Source of the DNA: Neisseria mucosa
GTDB lineage: Bacteria > Pseudomonadota > Gammaproteobacteria > Burkholderiales > Neisseriaceae
Direction: 5' to 3'
Assembly: GCA_003028315.1 (NCBI GenBank)
Contig: CP028150.1
Span: 1,984,001-2,048,000 of the forward strand
Length of the DNA: 64,000 nt
Shown: piece after piece, positions 37,660 through 45,878 of the stretch
Layout: each line of letters starts with the position of its first letter
How positions within the stretch are numbered: the stretch's first letter is position 1
Translations under genes and position numbers: made by a program
The notes under the pieces: model-generated
The model's database searches: none
What the model was told of the DNA's origin: nothing
What the model saw: the letters and a program-made list of their open reading frames with translations, nothing else

Positions 37660-38283
37660 ATGTGGGAAATCTTATTTCGACATCCGGATTTTGTTGCCAT
37701 TAACAAGCCGCAAGGCGTATCCGTACATCAGGAAGAGGGCGAAGTCAGCCTGACGCAGACGCTGGCGGCGCAACTCGGCCTTAAGCAGGTTTGGCTGCTG
37801 CACCGCTTGGACAAGCTGACCAGCGGCGTGCTGCTGTTTGCCCTGAACCCGCAAAGCGCGTCGGCGCTGGCGCAGCAGTTTGCCGCCAAAACCATGCGTA
37901 AAACTTATTTGGCGCTGGCAACGGACAAGCCGTCTAAGAAGCAAGGTTGGATCAAAGGTGATATGGAAAAATCGCGGCGCGGCACATGGAAACTGATGCG
38001 CAGTATGGAAAATCCCGCCGTGACCGAGTTTAACAGCCATAGTTTAGAACCCGGCTTGCGCCTGTTCGTCCTGCATCCGCATACGGGCAAAACCCATCAA
38101 CTCCGTGTCGCCATGAAAAGTTTGGGCAGTCCGATTTTGGGCGATACGCTCTACAGCGGGAAGCCTGCATCGAGGATGTTCCTCCACGCTTGGAAAATCA
38201 AATTCGACTATCAAGGTCAGATGTTTGAAATTGTCGCGCCTTTGAGTGAGGAATGGCCGCCATTGGATTTCATTCATGAATAA
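37660..38283 (+). CDS. RluA-family pseudouridine synthase
   Basis: The protein has 207 residues with the catalytic motif WLLHRLDKLTSGVLLFAL, whose Asp attacks the uridine, and the downstream PHTGKTHQLRVAMKSLGSPI and GDTLYSG boxes. There is no S4 domain, so it is a small single-domain member, like the TIGR01621 group. The target RNA position is unknown. It begins 10 bp after the exporter gene, with a DUS spanning the junction, and may be cotranscribed with it. Confidence 0.88.
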   Translation: MWEILFRHPDFVAINKPQGVSVHQEEGEVSLTQTLAAQLGLKQVWLLHRLDKLTSGVLLFALNPQSASALAQQFAAKTMRKTYLALATDKPSKKQGWIKGDMEKSRRGTWKLMRSMENPAVTEFNSHSLEPGLRLFVLHPHTGKTHQLRVAMKSLGSPILGDTLYSGKPASRMFLHAWKIKFDYQGQMFEIVAPLSEEWPPLDFIHE

Positions 38284-38317
38284 ATCCAAAATATCTGACA
38301 AGGTTTCGTGTATCGCA

Positions 38318-38759
38318 TCAGCTAATCGAAAATAAAAAAACCGCTAAGAAAGCGGACAGTAAGGGAAACACCTTTTCAAAGTTGAAAATAATACGGGCGG
38401 CGTGGTTTTCTTTCCAACGGTGTAGATTGTCGGTATGCCAGCGGCGGGCGATTGATTCAAAGGTATTTAAAGCGGCGGCTTGCCGTTCGCGTTTTTCCTG
38501 TTGCTTGGCTTCGCTGGGGTCTTGCCCCGATACAAGCAAACGGCGGGCGTTTTCAGCGGCTTGGCGGGCTTCTACCAGTGATATGGTCGGATATTTGCCG
38601 ATAGTAAATGTTTTCTCTTTTGCCGTTATGCGAAAAGTCAAACCGCCATAACTTCCCGCCGCTCGTATTGATATACAGATACAAGCCCTTGCCGTCATTC
38701 AGCTTAAACGGTTTTTCGGCAGGCTTGGCGTTTTTGATTTGTCGGTCGTTCAGCTTCAT
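38318..38759 (-). pseudogene. Remnant of a P4-type tyrosine integrase (N-terminal part only)
   Basis: From 38759 the frame reads MKLNDRQIKNAKPAEKPFKL and SGGKLWRFDFSHNGKR, the DUF4102 arm-binding domain. It then shifts by one base into KTFTIGKYPTISLVEARQAA and later TFESIARRWHTDNLHRW, the start of the core-binding domain. After NFEKVF the sequence runs into unrelated DNA with a stop. The catalytic C-terminal half (R, HxxR, Y) is missing. It points away from the 3' end of tRNA-Leu(GAG), the standard position for such an integrase, so it marks an old genomic island. Confidence 0.88.
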
Positions 38760-38941
38760 TTTTACGGTATTTTTTCGAGGTATTTTTCAGATACCGCAAA
38801 AGATACCGTAAATTTTAGGTTACTTCAATTAGGCTGAATTAGACGGAATTATACAATCAGGAAGAAGACAATAGGATGGCAATCAGTCTGAAAGCCTTGT
38901 ATTTATTAGGTTTGGTTGATGGCATTAGACAGGATTAAACG

Positions 38942-38976
38942 AAAAAAAAACGCCTAGAATTTCTAAGCGTTTTTGT
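38942..38976 (-). terminator. Terminator of tRNA-Leu
   Basis: Minus strand AAAAACGCTTAGAA pairs with TTCTAGGCGTTTTT (one mismatch), followed by more T's. It lies just past the tRNA 3' end. Confidence 0.8.
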
Positions 38977-38980
38977 GTGT

Positions 38981-39066
38981 TGGTGCCGACAGCGAGATTT
39001 GAACTCGCACAGCCTACGGCCACTACCCCCTCAAGATAGCGTGTCTACCAATTTCACCATGTCGGC
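38981..39066 (-). tRNA. tRNA-Leu (GAG)
   Basis: Minus strand GCCGACATGGTGAAATTGGT to TCTCGCTGTCGGCACCA, 86 nt with encoded CCA. It has a long variable arm. The anticodon loop is TCTTGAGGG, anticodon GAG. It probably serves as the attachment site of the integrase remnant downstream. Confidence 0.95.
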
Positions 39067-39079
39067 ATTTTGAAAACTT

Positions 39080-39442
39080 TTATTTCTGCTGCTGAGGAGC
39101 GGGTGCAGCAGGTGCGGGTTGGTTTTCAGCGGGAGCGGCAGGTTTAGGAGCCTGCTGGGTTTGTTTCACATTGCTGAAGTCCAAACCGTGTTTGTTTGTA
39201 TGGGTATGGATATAAACCATTGCCATGCAGGTTGCGAAGAAGAAAGTCGCAGCGATGGCGGTTGCGCGGCTCAGGAAGTTTGCGTTGCCTGCAGAACCAA
39301 ATACGCCCTGCGCGCTGCCGCTGCCTGACCCGAAGGTCGCGCCTGCGTCCGCGCCTTTGCCGTGTTGCAGCAATACTAACACAACCACTGACAAAGCGGA
39401 AATAATATTAATAATCCAGATAAGGGTTTTAAAGGCTTCCAT
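39080..39442 (-). CDS. secG: Preprotein translocase subunit SecG
   Basis: The protein has 120 residues, two membrane spans (MEAFKTLIWIINIISALSVV and FLSRATAIAATFFFATCMAM) and the SecG-specific loop VLLQHGKGADAGATFGSGSG. The C-terminus is a low-complexity Ala/Pro/Gln tail. It helps SecYE-dependent translocation. Start at 39442, after the tpiA stop by 7 bp; the frame is open further but runs into tpiA. The order tpiA-secG-tRNA-Leu is common in beta- and gammaproteobacteria. Confidence 0.95.
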   Translation of the reverse strand: MEAFKTLIWIINIISALSVVVLVLLQHGKGADAGATFGSGSGSAQGVFGSAGNANFLSRATAIAATFFFATCMAMVYIHTHTNKHGLDFSNVKQTQQAPKPAAPAENQPAPAAPAPQQQK

Positions 39443-39449
39443 ATGTTTT

Positions 39450-40223
39450 CTACGAGGCTTGCGCTGCGTTGATGATGGCGGTAAATGAGTCATACGATAA
39501 TGACGCGCCGCCAACCAATGCGCCGTCTACATGAGGTACTGCGAAGATGTCGGCTGCATTGTCTGCTTTCACACTTCCGCCGTAAAGAACGCGGATTTTA
39601 ACATCGCTTCCGCACAAAGACAAGATTTCTTTGTAGATGAATGCGTGCATGTCGGCAATTTGTTCTACGGTGGCGACTTTGCCGGTGCCGATTGCCCATA
39701 CCGGCTCGTAGGCGACGGCGATGTTTTTGGTGTTCAGTCCATGCAATACGGAGAGTTGGTGGGCGATGACTTCGTGTTCTTTGCCGGCTTCGCGCTCTTC
39801 GAGGCTTTCGCCGACGCACAATAGGGGAATGAGGCCTACGTTGAGGACGTTTTCCATTTTGCGGCGTTGGATTTCGTTTTTCTCGCCGAAATAGAGGCTT
39901 CGTTCGGAGTGTCCGATGAGGACGATGTCTGTGCCGATGTCGGCGAGCATTTCTGCGGAAACTTCGCCTGTGTAGGCGCCGTTGTTGGGGAAGCGGCTGA
40001 CGTCTTGGGCGCAGGTGAGAATGCGGTTGTTGAGGACAATCTGCATGGCGTTGTGCAGTTGCAACAGGTAAACGGTCGGGGCGGCGAGGCCGATGAGGAC
40101 GCGTTCGGCGGTGGGCATGATGCGGAAGCGGTGCATGAGTGCGTTGTTGTTTTGGAGTCGGCCGTTCATTTTCCAGTTGCCGATGACCCATTTTTGATCC
40201 CACATTCCGATTTGGTGATACAT
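39450..40223 (-). CDS. tpiA: Triosephosphate isomerase
   Basis: The protein has 257 residues and interconverts dihydroxyacetone phosphate and glyceraldehyde-3-phosphate. It shows VIGNWKMNG (substrate Lys), VLIGHSERS with the electrophilic His, and VAYEPVWAIGTGK with the catalytic Glu and loop 6. The phosphate-binding VLYGGSVKADN and DGALVGGASL follow. I choose the ATG at 40223 because GGAG lies eight bases upstream; an ATG at 40205 (MWDQKWVIGNWK) is the alternative. The open frame reaching 40724 is antisense to msrC and not coding. Confidence 0.95.
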   Translation of the reverse strand: MYHQIGMWDQKWVIGNWKMNGRLQNNNALMHRFRIMPTAERVLIGLAAPTVYLLQLHNAMQIVLNNRILTCAQDVSRFPNNGAYTGEVSAEMLADIGTDIVLIGHSERSLYFGEKNEIQRRKMENVLNVGLIPLLCVGESLEEREAGKEHEVIAHQLSVLHGLNTKNIAVAYEPVWAIGTGKVATVEQIADMHAFIYKEILSLCGSDVKIRVLYGGSVKADNAADIFAVPHVDGALVGGASLSYDSFTAIINAAQAS

Positions 40224-40332
40224 CTTTTTTGCTCCGTGTTGTGTTTCTTTGGCTGTACGCTGTGTGTAGCGTGATGTAACGTGAAGTTTAGTGGATATGC
40301 GACGGGTTAGCAACTTGAAACGGGATGCCCGG

Positions 40333-40361
40333 GGTCGTCTGAAATGCTGTTTCAGACGACC
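40333..40361. other. Inverted DUS pair between divergent tpiA and msrC
   Basis: GGTCGTCTGAAA-TGCTG-TTTCAGACGACC. It lies between divergent genes, so it is unlikely to be a terminator for either. Confidence 0.5.
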
Positions 40362-40406
40362 TGTTTTATAATAACTGTTTGATATACACATATATAGGAC
40401 ATGGCT

Positions 40407-40910
40407 ATGCACGCGCTTCATTTTTCGGCTTCGGACAAGGCCGCGCTTTATCGGGAGGTGTTGCCGCAGATTGAGTCTGTGGTGGCGGACGAGACGGATT
40501 GGGTGGCGAATTTGGCGAACACGGCGGCGGTTTTGAAGGAAGCGTTCGGCTGGTTTTGGGTGGGTTTTTATTTGGTTGATACGCGCGCGGACGAATTGGT
40601 TTTGGCGCCGTTTCAGGGGCCTTTGGCGTGTACGCGGATTCCGTTCGGGCGCGGGGTGTGCGGTCAGGCTTGGACAAAGGGCGAGACGATGGTCGTCGAG
40701 GATGTGAATGCGCATCCCGACCATATTGCCTGTTCGTCTTTGTCGCGTTCGGAAATTGTGGTTCCGCTGTTTTCAGACGACCTCTGTATCGGCGTGTTGG
40801 ACGTGGACAGCGAACATCTGGCGCAGTTTGATGAAACGGATGCTTTGTATTTGGGCGAACTGGCAAAGATTTTGGAGAAGCGGTTTAAGGCTTCGCGTCA
40901 GGCGGCTTGA
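40407..40910 (+). CDS. msrC: Free methionine-(R)-sulfoxide reductase (GAF domain)
   Basis: The protein has 167 residues and a single GAF domain. It reduces free Met-R-sulfoxide using thioredoxin. The catalytic and resolving cysteines are in ACTRIPFGRGVCGQAWTKGE and HPDHIACSSLSRSEIVVPL. The family structure has been solved from N. meningitidis. I prefer the ATG at 40407, since AGGA is seven bases before it and only one base before the ATG at 40401. A DUS is embedded in frame, encoding SDDL. Confidence 0.92.
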   Translation: MHALHFSASDKAALYREVLPQIESVVADETDWVANLANTAAVLKEAFGWFWVGFYLVDTRADELVLAPFQGPLACTRIPFGRGVCGQAWTKGETMVVEDVNAHPDHIACSSLSRSEIVVPLFSDDLCIGVLDVDSEHLAQFDETDALYLGELAKILEKRFKASRQAA

Positions 40911-41012
40911 GACCGAAAAAACGGGCGGGCGGCGCGCGCTGAAGTTGGCGCGGCGGGAGTGTGGTTTTATAATGTCTGCCATTGCTAAAACAATTATTTA
41001 ACGGAGCACAAA

Positions 41013-41669
41013 ATGGATTTTGAAAAAGCGCGGTTCAATATGGTCGAACAGCAAATCCGTCCGTGGGATGTATTGGATTTTGACGTTTTGGACGCGTTGG
41101 AGGAAATTCCGCGCGAGCGTTTCGTGAGCGAGTCTTTGCAGGGTTTGGCGTATGCCGACATGGAGCTGCCGCTTGCCAACGGACATAAGATGCTCGAGCC
41201 GAAAATCGTAGCGCGGTTGGCGCAGGGTTTGAAACTGACGCAAACCGATACGGTTTTGGAAATCGGCACGGGTTCGGGCTATGCGACCGCGCTTTTGGCG
41301 AAACTGGCGGGTAAAGTGGTTTCAGACGACCTCGATGCCGAGCAGCAAAACCGCGCCAAAGCAGTGTTGGACGGCTTGGCTTTGGACAATATCGATTATG
41401 TGCAAAACAACGGGCTGACCGAGCCTTCCGCGGGCGCGCCGTTTGATGCGGTTTACGTCGGCGGCGCGGTGGACCGCGTGCCTGACGTATTGAAAGAACA
41501 GTTGAAAGACGGCGGCCGCATGGCGGTCATCGTCGGCCGCCGGCCGGTACAGCGCGCGCTGCTGATTACGCGCAAGGGCGGCGAATTTGAAGAAAAAGTC
41601 CTGTTCGACACGCTGGTCGCGCATTTGGACGACAAAGAAAACCGTCCTTTCGGCGATTTCGATTTTTAA
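41013..41669 (+). CDS. Protein-L-isoaspartate O-methyltransferase-like protein
   Basis: The protein has 218 residues with a SAM-binding Rossmann core: DTVLEIGTGSGYATALLAKL is motif I. The N-terminal RFNMVEQQIRPWDVLDFDVL and IPRERFVSESLQGLAYADME are usual in Pcm proteins, which methylate damaged isoaspartyl residues. Like many proteobacterial paralogues it lacks the strict Pcm motif around the Ser/Thr of the active loop, so the true substrate may differ. An internal DUS encodes SDDL after motif I. It follows msrC by about 100 bp. Confidence 0.82.
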   Translation: MDFEKARFNMVEQQIRPWDVLDFDVLDALEEIPRERFVSESLQGLAYADMELPLANGHKMLEPKIVARLAQGLKLTQTDTVLEIGTGSGYATALLAKLAGKVVSDDLDAEQQNRAKAVLDGLALDNIDYVQNNGLTEPSAGAPFDAVYVGGAVDRVPDVLKEQLKDGGRMAVIVGRRPVQRALLITRKGGEFEEKVLFDTLVAHLDDKENRPFGDFDF

Positions 41670-41683
41670 ACTTTTTTGAAATC

Positions 41684-41736
41684 AAAGGTCGTCTGAAAAC
41701 CAGCCGGACATGGCGAAACGTTTTCAGACGACCTTT
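41684..41736. terminator. Inverted DUS pair after the methyltransferase gene
   Basis: AAAGGTCGTCTGAAAAC and GTTTTCAGACGACCTTT with a 19-base loop. Confidence 0.7.
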
Positions 41737-41768
41737 CATCGTTTCCATCATTTCACACACACAATATC

Positions 41769-42095
41769 ATGACGATCCCTCAACTCACCCCGCTGCAACT
41801 GCAACAATGGCAGAACGAAGGCCGCGCGTTCCATCTGCTGGACGTGCGCACCGACGAGGAAACCGCCGTCTGCGCCCTGCCTGACTCCATCCATATCCCG
41901 ATGAACCTGATTCCGCTGCGCCAAAACGAGCTGCCCGACGACGATTTGCCGATTGTCGTTTACTGCCACCACGGCATCCGCAGCCTGCATACGGCGATGT
42001 ATCTAGCGGACGCGGGTTTCGAAAATCTGTTTAACCTGCAAGGCGGGATTGATGCTTGGGCTTTGCAGGTGGATGGGACGATGGCGAGATATTGA
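41769..42095 (+). CDS. Single-domain rhodanese-like sulfurtransferase
   Basis: The protein has 108 residues with a rhodanese fold. The active-site loop is VVYCHHGIRS, in which Cys is the persulfide carrier, followed by ASP-like AMYLADAGFENLFNLQGGID. The N-terminal FHLLDVRTDEETAVCALPDS is the usual first motif. It is cytosolic (no signal peptide). The sulfur acceptor is not known. A Correia element begins at its stop codon region. Confidence 0.88.
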   Translation: MTIPQLTPLQLQQWQNEGRAFHLLDVRTDEETAVCALPDSIHIPMNLIPLRQNELPDDDLPIVVYCHHGIRSLHTAMYLADAGFENLFNLQGGIDAWALQVDGTMARY

Positions 42096-42202
42096 TATAG
42101 TGGATTAACTTTAAACCAGTACGGCGTTGCCTCGCCTTGCCGTACTATCTGTACTGTCTGCGGCTTCGTCGCCTTGTCCTGATTTAAATTTAATCCACTA
42201 TA
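42096..42202. repeat. Short Correia repeat enclosed element (107 bp)
   Basis: TATAGTGGATTAACTTTAAA to AAATTTAATCCACTATA, with GTACGGCGTTGCCTCGCC and CGGCTTCGTCGCCTTGTC inside. It starts directly after the rhodanese stop. Confidence 0.92.
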
Positions 42203-42207
42203 ACGCC

Positions 42208-42256
42208 AAAAGGTTGTCTGAAAACCTTGATTCAGGTTTTTCAGACGACCTTTTTT
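42208..42256. terminator. DUS hairpin between convergent rhodanese and slyX
   Basis: AAAAGGTTGTCTGAAAACC pairs with GGTTTTTCAGACGACCTTTT. The left copy carries one change (GGTTG for GGTCG). Confidence 0.65.
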
Positions 42257-42268
42257 CATATTCCCGCT

Positions 42269-42496
42269 TCAATAATGCGGCGGAATTTCATCACGCAGGC
42301 TGTAAGGTTCGCGCTCTCCGCTTGCGCCTTTGTCCTGCATTTTCTGATAAAGCAGCCTCAACTGCGCCTGCTGCAAATCCAGCGTCTGCTGCATTTTCGC
42401 CACCGTATCGTTCAGGCTGCCGATTAAGTCTTCCTGAAGCGCGGTTTGGATTTCCAGCTCGGTGATGCGGTGTTCCAATTCGTCCATTTCGCTCAT
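42269..42496 (-). CDS. slyX: SlyX-family small coiled-coil protein
   Basis: The protein has 75 residues. Most of it (MDELEHRITELEIQTALQED then LNDTVAKMQQTLDLQQAQLR) is a heptad-patterned coiled coil, and it ends in the SlyX-type tail REPYSLRDEIPPHY. The function of SlyX is unknown. It starts one base after the antiporter stop, so the two are cotranscribed. Confidence 0.9.
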   Translation of the reverse strand: MSEMDELEHRITELEIQTALQEDLIGSLNDTVAKMQQTLDLQQAQLRLLYQKMQDKGASGEREPYSLRDEIPPHY

Positions 42497-43870
42497 TTAC
42501 AGCACCATCGCAGCAATCCAGCCCGCAATCATCAGCGGGATATTGTAGTGGATAAAGGTTGGGATGACCGAGTCGCGGATGTGGTCGTGTTGTCCGTCGG
42601 CGTTCAAACCCATGGTCGGGCCGAGCGTCGAGTCGGACGCGGGCGAACCGGCATCACCCAATGCCCCCGCCGTACCGACTATGGCGACGGTTGCCAGCGG
42701 CGAGAAGCCGAGGCTGATACACAGCGGCACATAAATCGCGGTAATAATCGGCAAGGTGGAGAAAGAAGAGCCGATGCCCATGGTGACCAACAATCCGACA
42801 AACAACATGGCAAATGCCGCCATGCCTTTATTGCTGCCGAAAAGCTGCATACTGTGTTCGACCAGCGGTTTGATTTCGCCTGTCGCGGTCATGACTGCCG
42901 CAAAGCCTTGCGCCGCAATCATGATGAAACCGACCATCGCCATCATTTTGATGCCTTCGCCGAACACATCGCTGGCAGCGTCGCGGTTCATCACGCCGAG
43001 CATCATAAAGACGGCAAAACCCAGCATCGCGCCCAACACCAGCGAATCTTCATACATCAACTGAATCGCAAAGCACACGCCGATTGCCACTGCCGCCACC
43101 AGACTGCGGTAAGCCGAAGGCTGGGGCTGTTCGGATGCTTCGCGGTTGTCTTCCGTATCGACGGTATTGGTTTGATAAATGCGTGATTTGCGGTAGTGGA
43201 CAAACGCCGCCAGCAGCCCCGCCACCATACCCAGCGCAGGAATCGCCATCGCATGCATGACGCTGATGCCTTTTACGTCCATACCCGCAGATTTGATGTT
43301 GCCCAAGAGAATGTCGTTCAAGAAAATCGCGCCGAAGCCGTAAGGCAGGAACATATAAGTCGTCACCAAACCGAACGTAATCACACACGCCACCAGGCGG
43401 CGGTCGACTTTCAAACGGTTAAACACCAGCAAAAGTGGCGGAATAATCATCGGAATAAACGCGATATGGATAGGCACGACGTTTTGACTCATGATGCCCA
43501 TCGCCAAAATAATCAGCAACAGCGTCCATTTCACCGAACTTTCGCCTTTCGCGGCATCCTGACTGTTGTTGAGTTTGCGGATAATGCCGCCCGCAAGCTG
43601 CTGCGGCAGCCCCGAATAGGTAATCGCCATCGCGAACGCACCGAGCATCGCATAAGACAAAGAAATCCGCGCGCCGCCCTTCAAACCTTCGTTAAACACG
43701 GGAATAATCCCCGACTGCGTTACATTGCCCGCCGTATCCACGATGTTTTCCAGCGGCATTCCCGCCACCAGTCCGCCGACGAACGCACCGACAGTCAGGC
43801 TCAATACGACGTGTACCCGCGATAGCGACAACACGAGCATAACGATTACTGCAACCACTACGGCATTCAT
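42497..43870 (-). CDS. NhaC-type Na+/H+ antiporter family protein (YuiF group)
   Basis: The protein has 457 residues and about twelve membrane spans. Characteristic stretches are TLLLIILAMGIMSQNVVPIH, TTYMFLPYGFGAIFLNDILL, MGIGSSFSTLPIITAIYVPL and GTAGALGDAGSPASDSTLGP. This places it in the Na+/H+ antiporter-like group of COG2056, in which YuiF has been proposed to transport histidine. Substrate is unproven. slyX follows immediately. Confidence 0.85.
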   Translation of the reverse strand: MNAVVVAVIVMLVLSLSRVHVVLSLTVGAFVGGLVAGMPLENIVDTAGNVTQSGIIPVFNEGLKGGARISLSYAMLGAFAMAITYSGLPQQLAGGIIRKLNNSQDAAKGESSVKWTLLLIILAMGIMSQNVVPIHIAFIPMIIPPLLLVFNRLKVDRRLVACVITFGLVTTYMFLPYGFGAIFLNDILLGNIKSAGMDVKGISVMHAMAIPALGMVAGLLAAFVHYRKSRIYQTNTVDTEDNREASEQPQPSAYRSLVAAVAIGVCFAIQLMYEDSLVLGAMLGFAVFMMLGVMNRDAASDVFGEGIKMMAMVGFIMIAAQGFAAVMTATGEIKPLVEHSMQLFGSNKGMAAFAMLFVGLLVTMGIGSSFSTLPIITAIYVPLCISLGFSPLATVAIVGTAGALGDAGSPASDSTLGPTMGLNADGQHDHIRDSVIPTFIHYNIPLMIAGWIAAMVL

Positions 43871-44003
43871 GCCTTTTCTCCGTTTCAGACGACCTGTCGG
43901 CCATCTATTTATATATTAAAAGAAACATCATAACCTAACATGATTTAACACGCTAGGGCAAACCACCTTTCAGACGACCCGCCCTACCCCGCTGCTCCAA
44001 ATA

Positions 44004-44904
44004 TAGTCAATTAAAAATAAAATAGTACAATACTCAACTTTGAAGGTTTAACCATGGCATACTCTGCGGACTTAAGAAACAAAGCTTTAAACTATTACGA
44101 ACAATGCAAAAACATCAGCCAAACCGCAGCAACATTTAACTTGTCAAGAAACACGCTTTACCTGTGGATTCGCCTTAAAAAACAAACAGGCAGCCTAAAA
44201 CATCAAGTCACCGGTCTAAATGCCGTCAAATTGGATAGGCAAAAACTGGCTCAATATGTTGGGCAACACCCGGATGCCTATCTGCATGAAATCGCCAAAC
44301 ATTTTGATTGTACGCCAGCCGCCGTTTGCTATGCACTCAAACAGATGGGAATGACGCGCAAAAAAAGACCACCACTTACAAAGAACAAGATCCGGCCAAA
44401 GTAACGCATTATTTGACACAGCTGGCCGAATTTTCCGACTACCAACGTGTTTATTTGGATGAAACAGGATTTGACCGCTACCTGTTCCGTCCCTATGCCC
44501 GCAGCCCGAAAGGGCAAATAGTGAAAGCGCAGATAAGTGGAAAAAGATACCGACGCTTATCTCTGGTGTCCGCACAAGTCGGCAACCGGCTGATTGCTCC
44601 GATGGTTTATCAAAATACGATGACCGGAGTCTTTTTTGAAGCGTGGTTTCAGCAATGCCTACTGCCCGCATTGACTCAAAAATCGGTGATTATTTTAGAT
44701 AATGCACGATTTCACCGTATGGGTGTTTTACGGGAAATGGCGGAAAAATGGGGACATAAGGTATTGCCTCTTGCACCTTATTCACCTGAGCTCAACCCGA
44801 TTGAGAAGGTGTGGGCAAATATTAAGCGGTATCTGCGAACCGTATTGTCTGATTACGCCCGATTTGACGATGCGCTACTGTCCTATTTTGATTTTAATTA
44901 ACTA
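44004..44904 (+). mobile_element. IS630-type insertion sequence, copy 3
   Basis: 901 bp flanked by TA (44002-44003 and 44905-44906). Ends TAGTCAATTAAAAATAAAAT and TTTGATTTTAATTAACTA. It is complete and opposite in orientation to copy 1. Confidence 0.9.
44054..44901 (+). CDS. IS630-type transposase, two frames joined by a likely -1 frameshift
   Basis: OrfA is 44054-44404 and OrfB 44308-44901. The catalytic segments VYLDETGFDRYLFRP, VIILDNARFHR and APYSPELNPIEKVWANI are intact. OrfB lies -1 relative to OrfA, and the overlap holds CGCAAAAAAAGACC, a run of seven A's suited to ribosomal slipping. The product would be about 280 residues. It differs from copy 1 by few residues (for example VGQHPDAY here and VEQHQDAY there). 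Confidence 0.87.
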
Positions 44905-44907
44905 TAA

Positions 44908-44950
44908 AAGGTCGTCTGAAAACAAGTGAAACAAGTTTTCAGACGACCTT
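44908..44950. terminator. Inverted DUS pair at the end of IS630-type copy 3
   Basis: AAGGTCGTCTGAAAAC and GTTTTCAGACGACCTT flank a short loop. It lies outside the IS. Confidence 0.65.
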
Positions 44951-44971
44951 GGGTGGGTTTTGGGTTTCAAC

Positions 44972-45065
44972 AACCGCGTGCGTGCGTACCGTACACACCT
45001 ACACCCGATGCCCGGTTTCGCGTGCTATTCAGGTAGGGTACGTGGCTCAAGGCACGCACGCGGTT
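44972..45065. repeat. Inverted repeat in a gene-free stretch
   Basis: AACCGCGTGCGTGC (44972-44985) and its perfect complement GCACGCACGCGGTT (45052-45065) enclose 66 bases. No ORF of substance lies between 44951 and 45186. It is not a DUS or Correia element; it could be another Neisseria repeat or a structured RNA. Confidence 0.5.
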
Positions 45066-45186
45066 TCGGTTGGGTAGATTGGATTTTCGAATCCAACGGC
45101 TTTTGAGATGGCAGCCTTTTGTTAGATACAAATATTCAGTCTGTAGATTGCTGTTGATGTCTTTATTTCAGGTTAGCATTTCTACA

Positions 45187-45810
45187 TCAACAACTTGATT
45201 TGCAGCTAGAGGGTTTATTAAATTTATGGTTTGTGCATTCATAACTTGTGCAATTTTTAGATTTACTTTTTCTTCTAGTTAAAACAAATTGGGTCTCACT
45301 GTTTATATTATAAGTATCTATAATATTTTTAATTACTCTCTCAACTTCCTTTTTCTCAACATCTGAATAACTACTAAGGGTAAAACGGGCATTTCTAATA
45401 TATAGTGGATTAAATTTAAATCAGGACAAGGCGATGAAGCCGCAGACAGTACAGATAGTACGGCAAGGCGAGGCAACACCGTACTGGTTTAAATTTAATC
45501 CACTATAAAAACGATTTGCAAGATTTGGAGCTAACTTTCTAAAATCAGGACCACCTTCCTCTAAAAGGACAAATTGTTTGAACTTGAGTATATCCCCACG
45601 CCCATTTTTTCCAATTCTGATCGGATTTATACCAATCCAAGTTACCTTACCTGAGATTCCTTCATCTCCTTCCCAAGGATGTATAGATCCTATACCGATA
45701 ACAGCATCATAGTGCCAGTTTCTTATAGCCCCCATACAATCACTCTCCCCAAATACTCCATTTTCACTAGGATCGCCTGTATGAGTACGTTTATATACCA
45801 ATACCTTCAT
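45187..45810 (-). pseudogene. Unrecognised gene split by a Correia element
   Basis: From 45810 the frame reads MKVLVYKRTHTGDPSENGVF, ESDCMGAIRNWHYDAVIGIG and LEEGGPDFRKLAPNLANRF, 101 codons, then enters the Correia element and stops at 45421. Beyond the element the same strand reads NARFTLSSYSDVEKKEVERV, then RRKSKSKNCTSYECTNHKFN and KPSSCKSSC to a TGA at 45187-45189. Removing the element and one TA restores one frame of 172 residues. The pattern DCMGxxR-YDAVIGIG faintly recalls nucleotide-modification-associated (Nmad) domains; this is a guess. The tail is rich in Cys, Lys and Ser. The region is AT-rich, as acquired DNA. Confidence 0.75.
45401..45507. repeat. Short Correia repeat enclosed element inside a gene (107 bp)
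   Basis: TATAGTGGATTAAATTTAAA to AAATTTAATCCACTATA, inserted at a TA. It supplies a foreign 28-residue C-terminus ([15 protein letters not shown] onward) and a stop codon to the gene it interrupts. Confidence 0.93.
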
Positions 45811-45878
45811 TTATTAGTCTCCTTTTAAGACTTGAAACCATCTTAGGAATAGCATAGAGATACTTAATTTATGAGCTC

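Noticed and set aside
40224..40724. N-terminal extension of tpiA to 40724
   Set aside because: The extra frame is antisense to msrC and crosses a DUS hairpin; the tpiA homology begins at about residue 167 of that frame.
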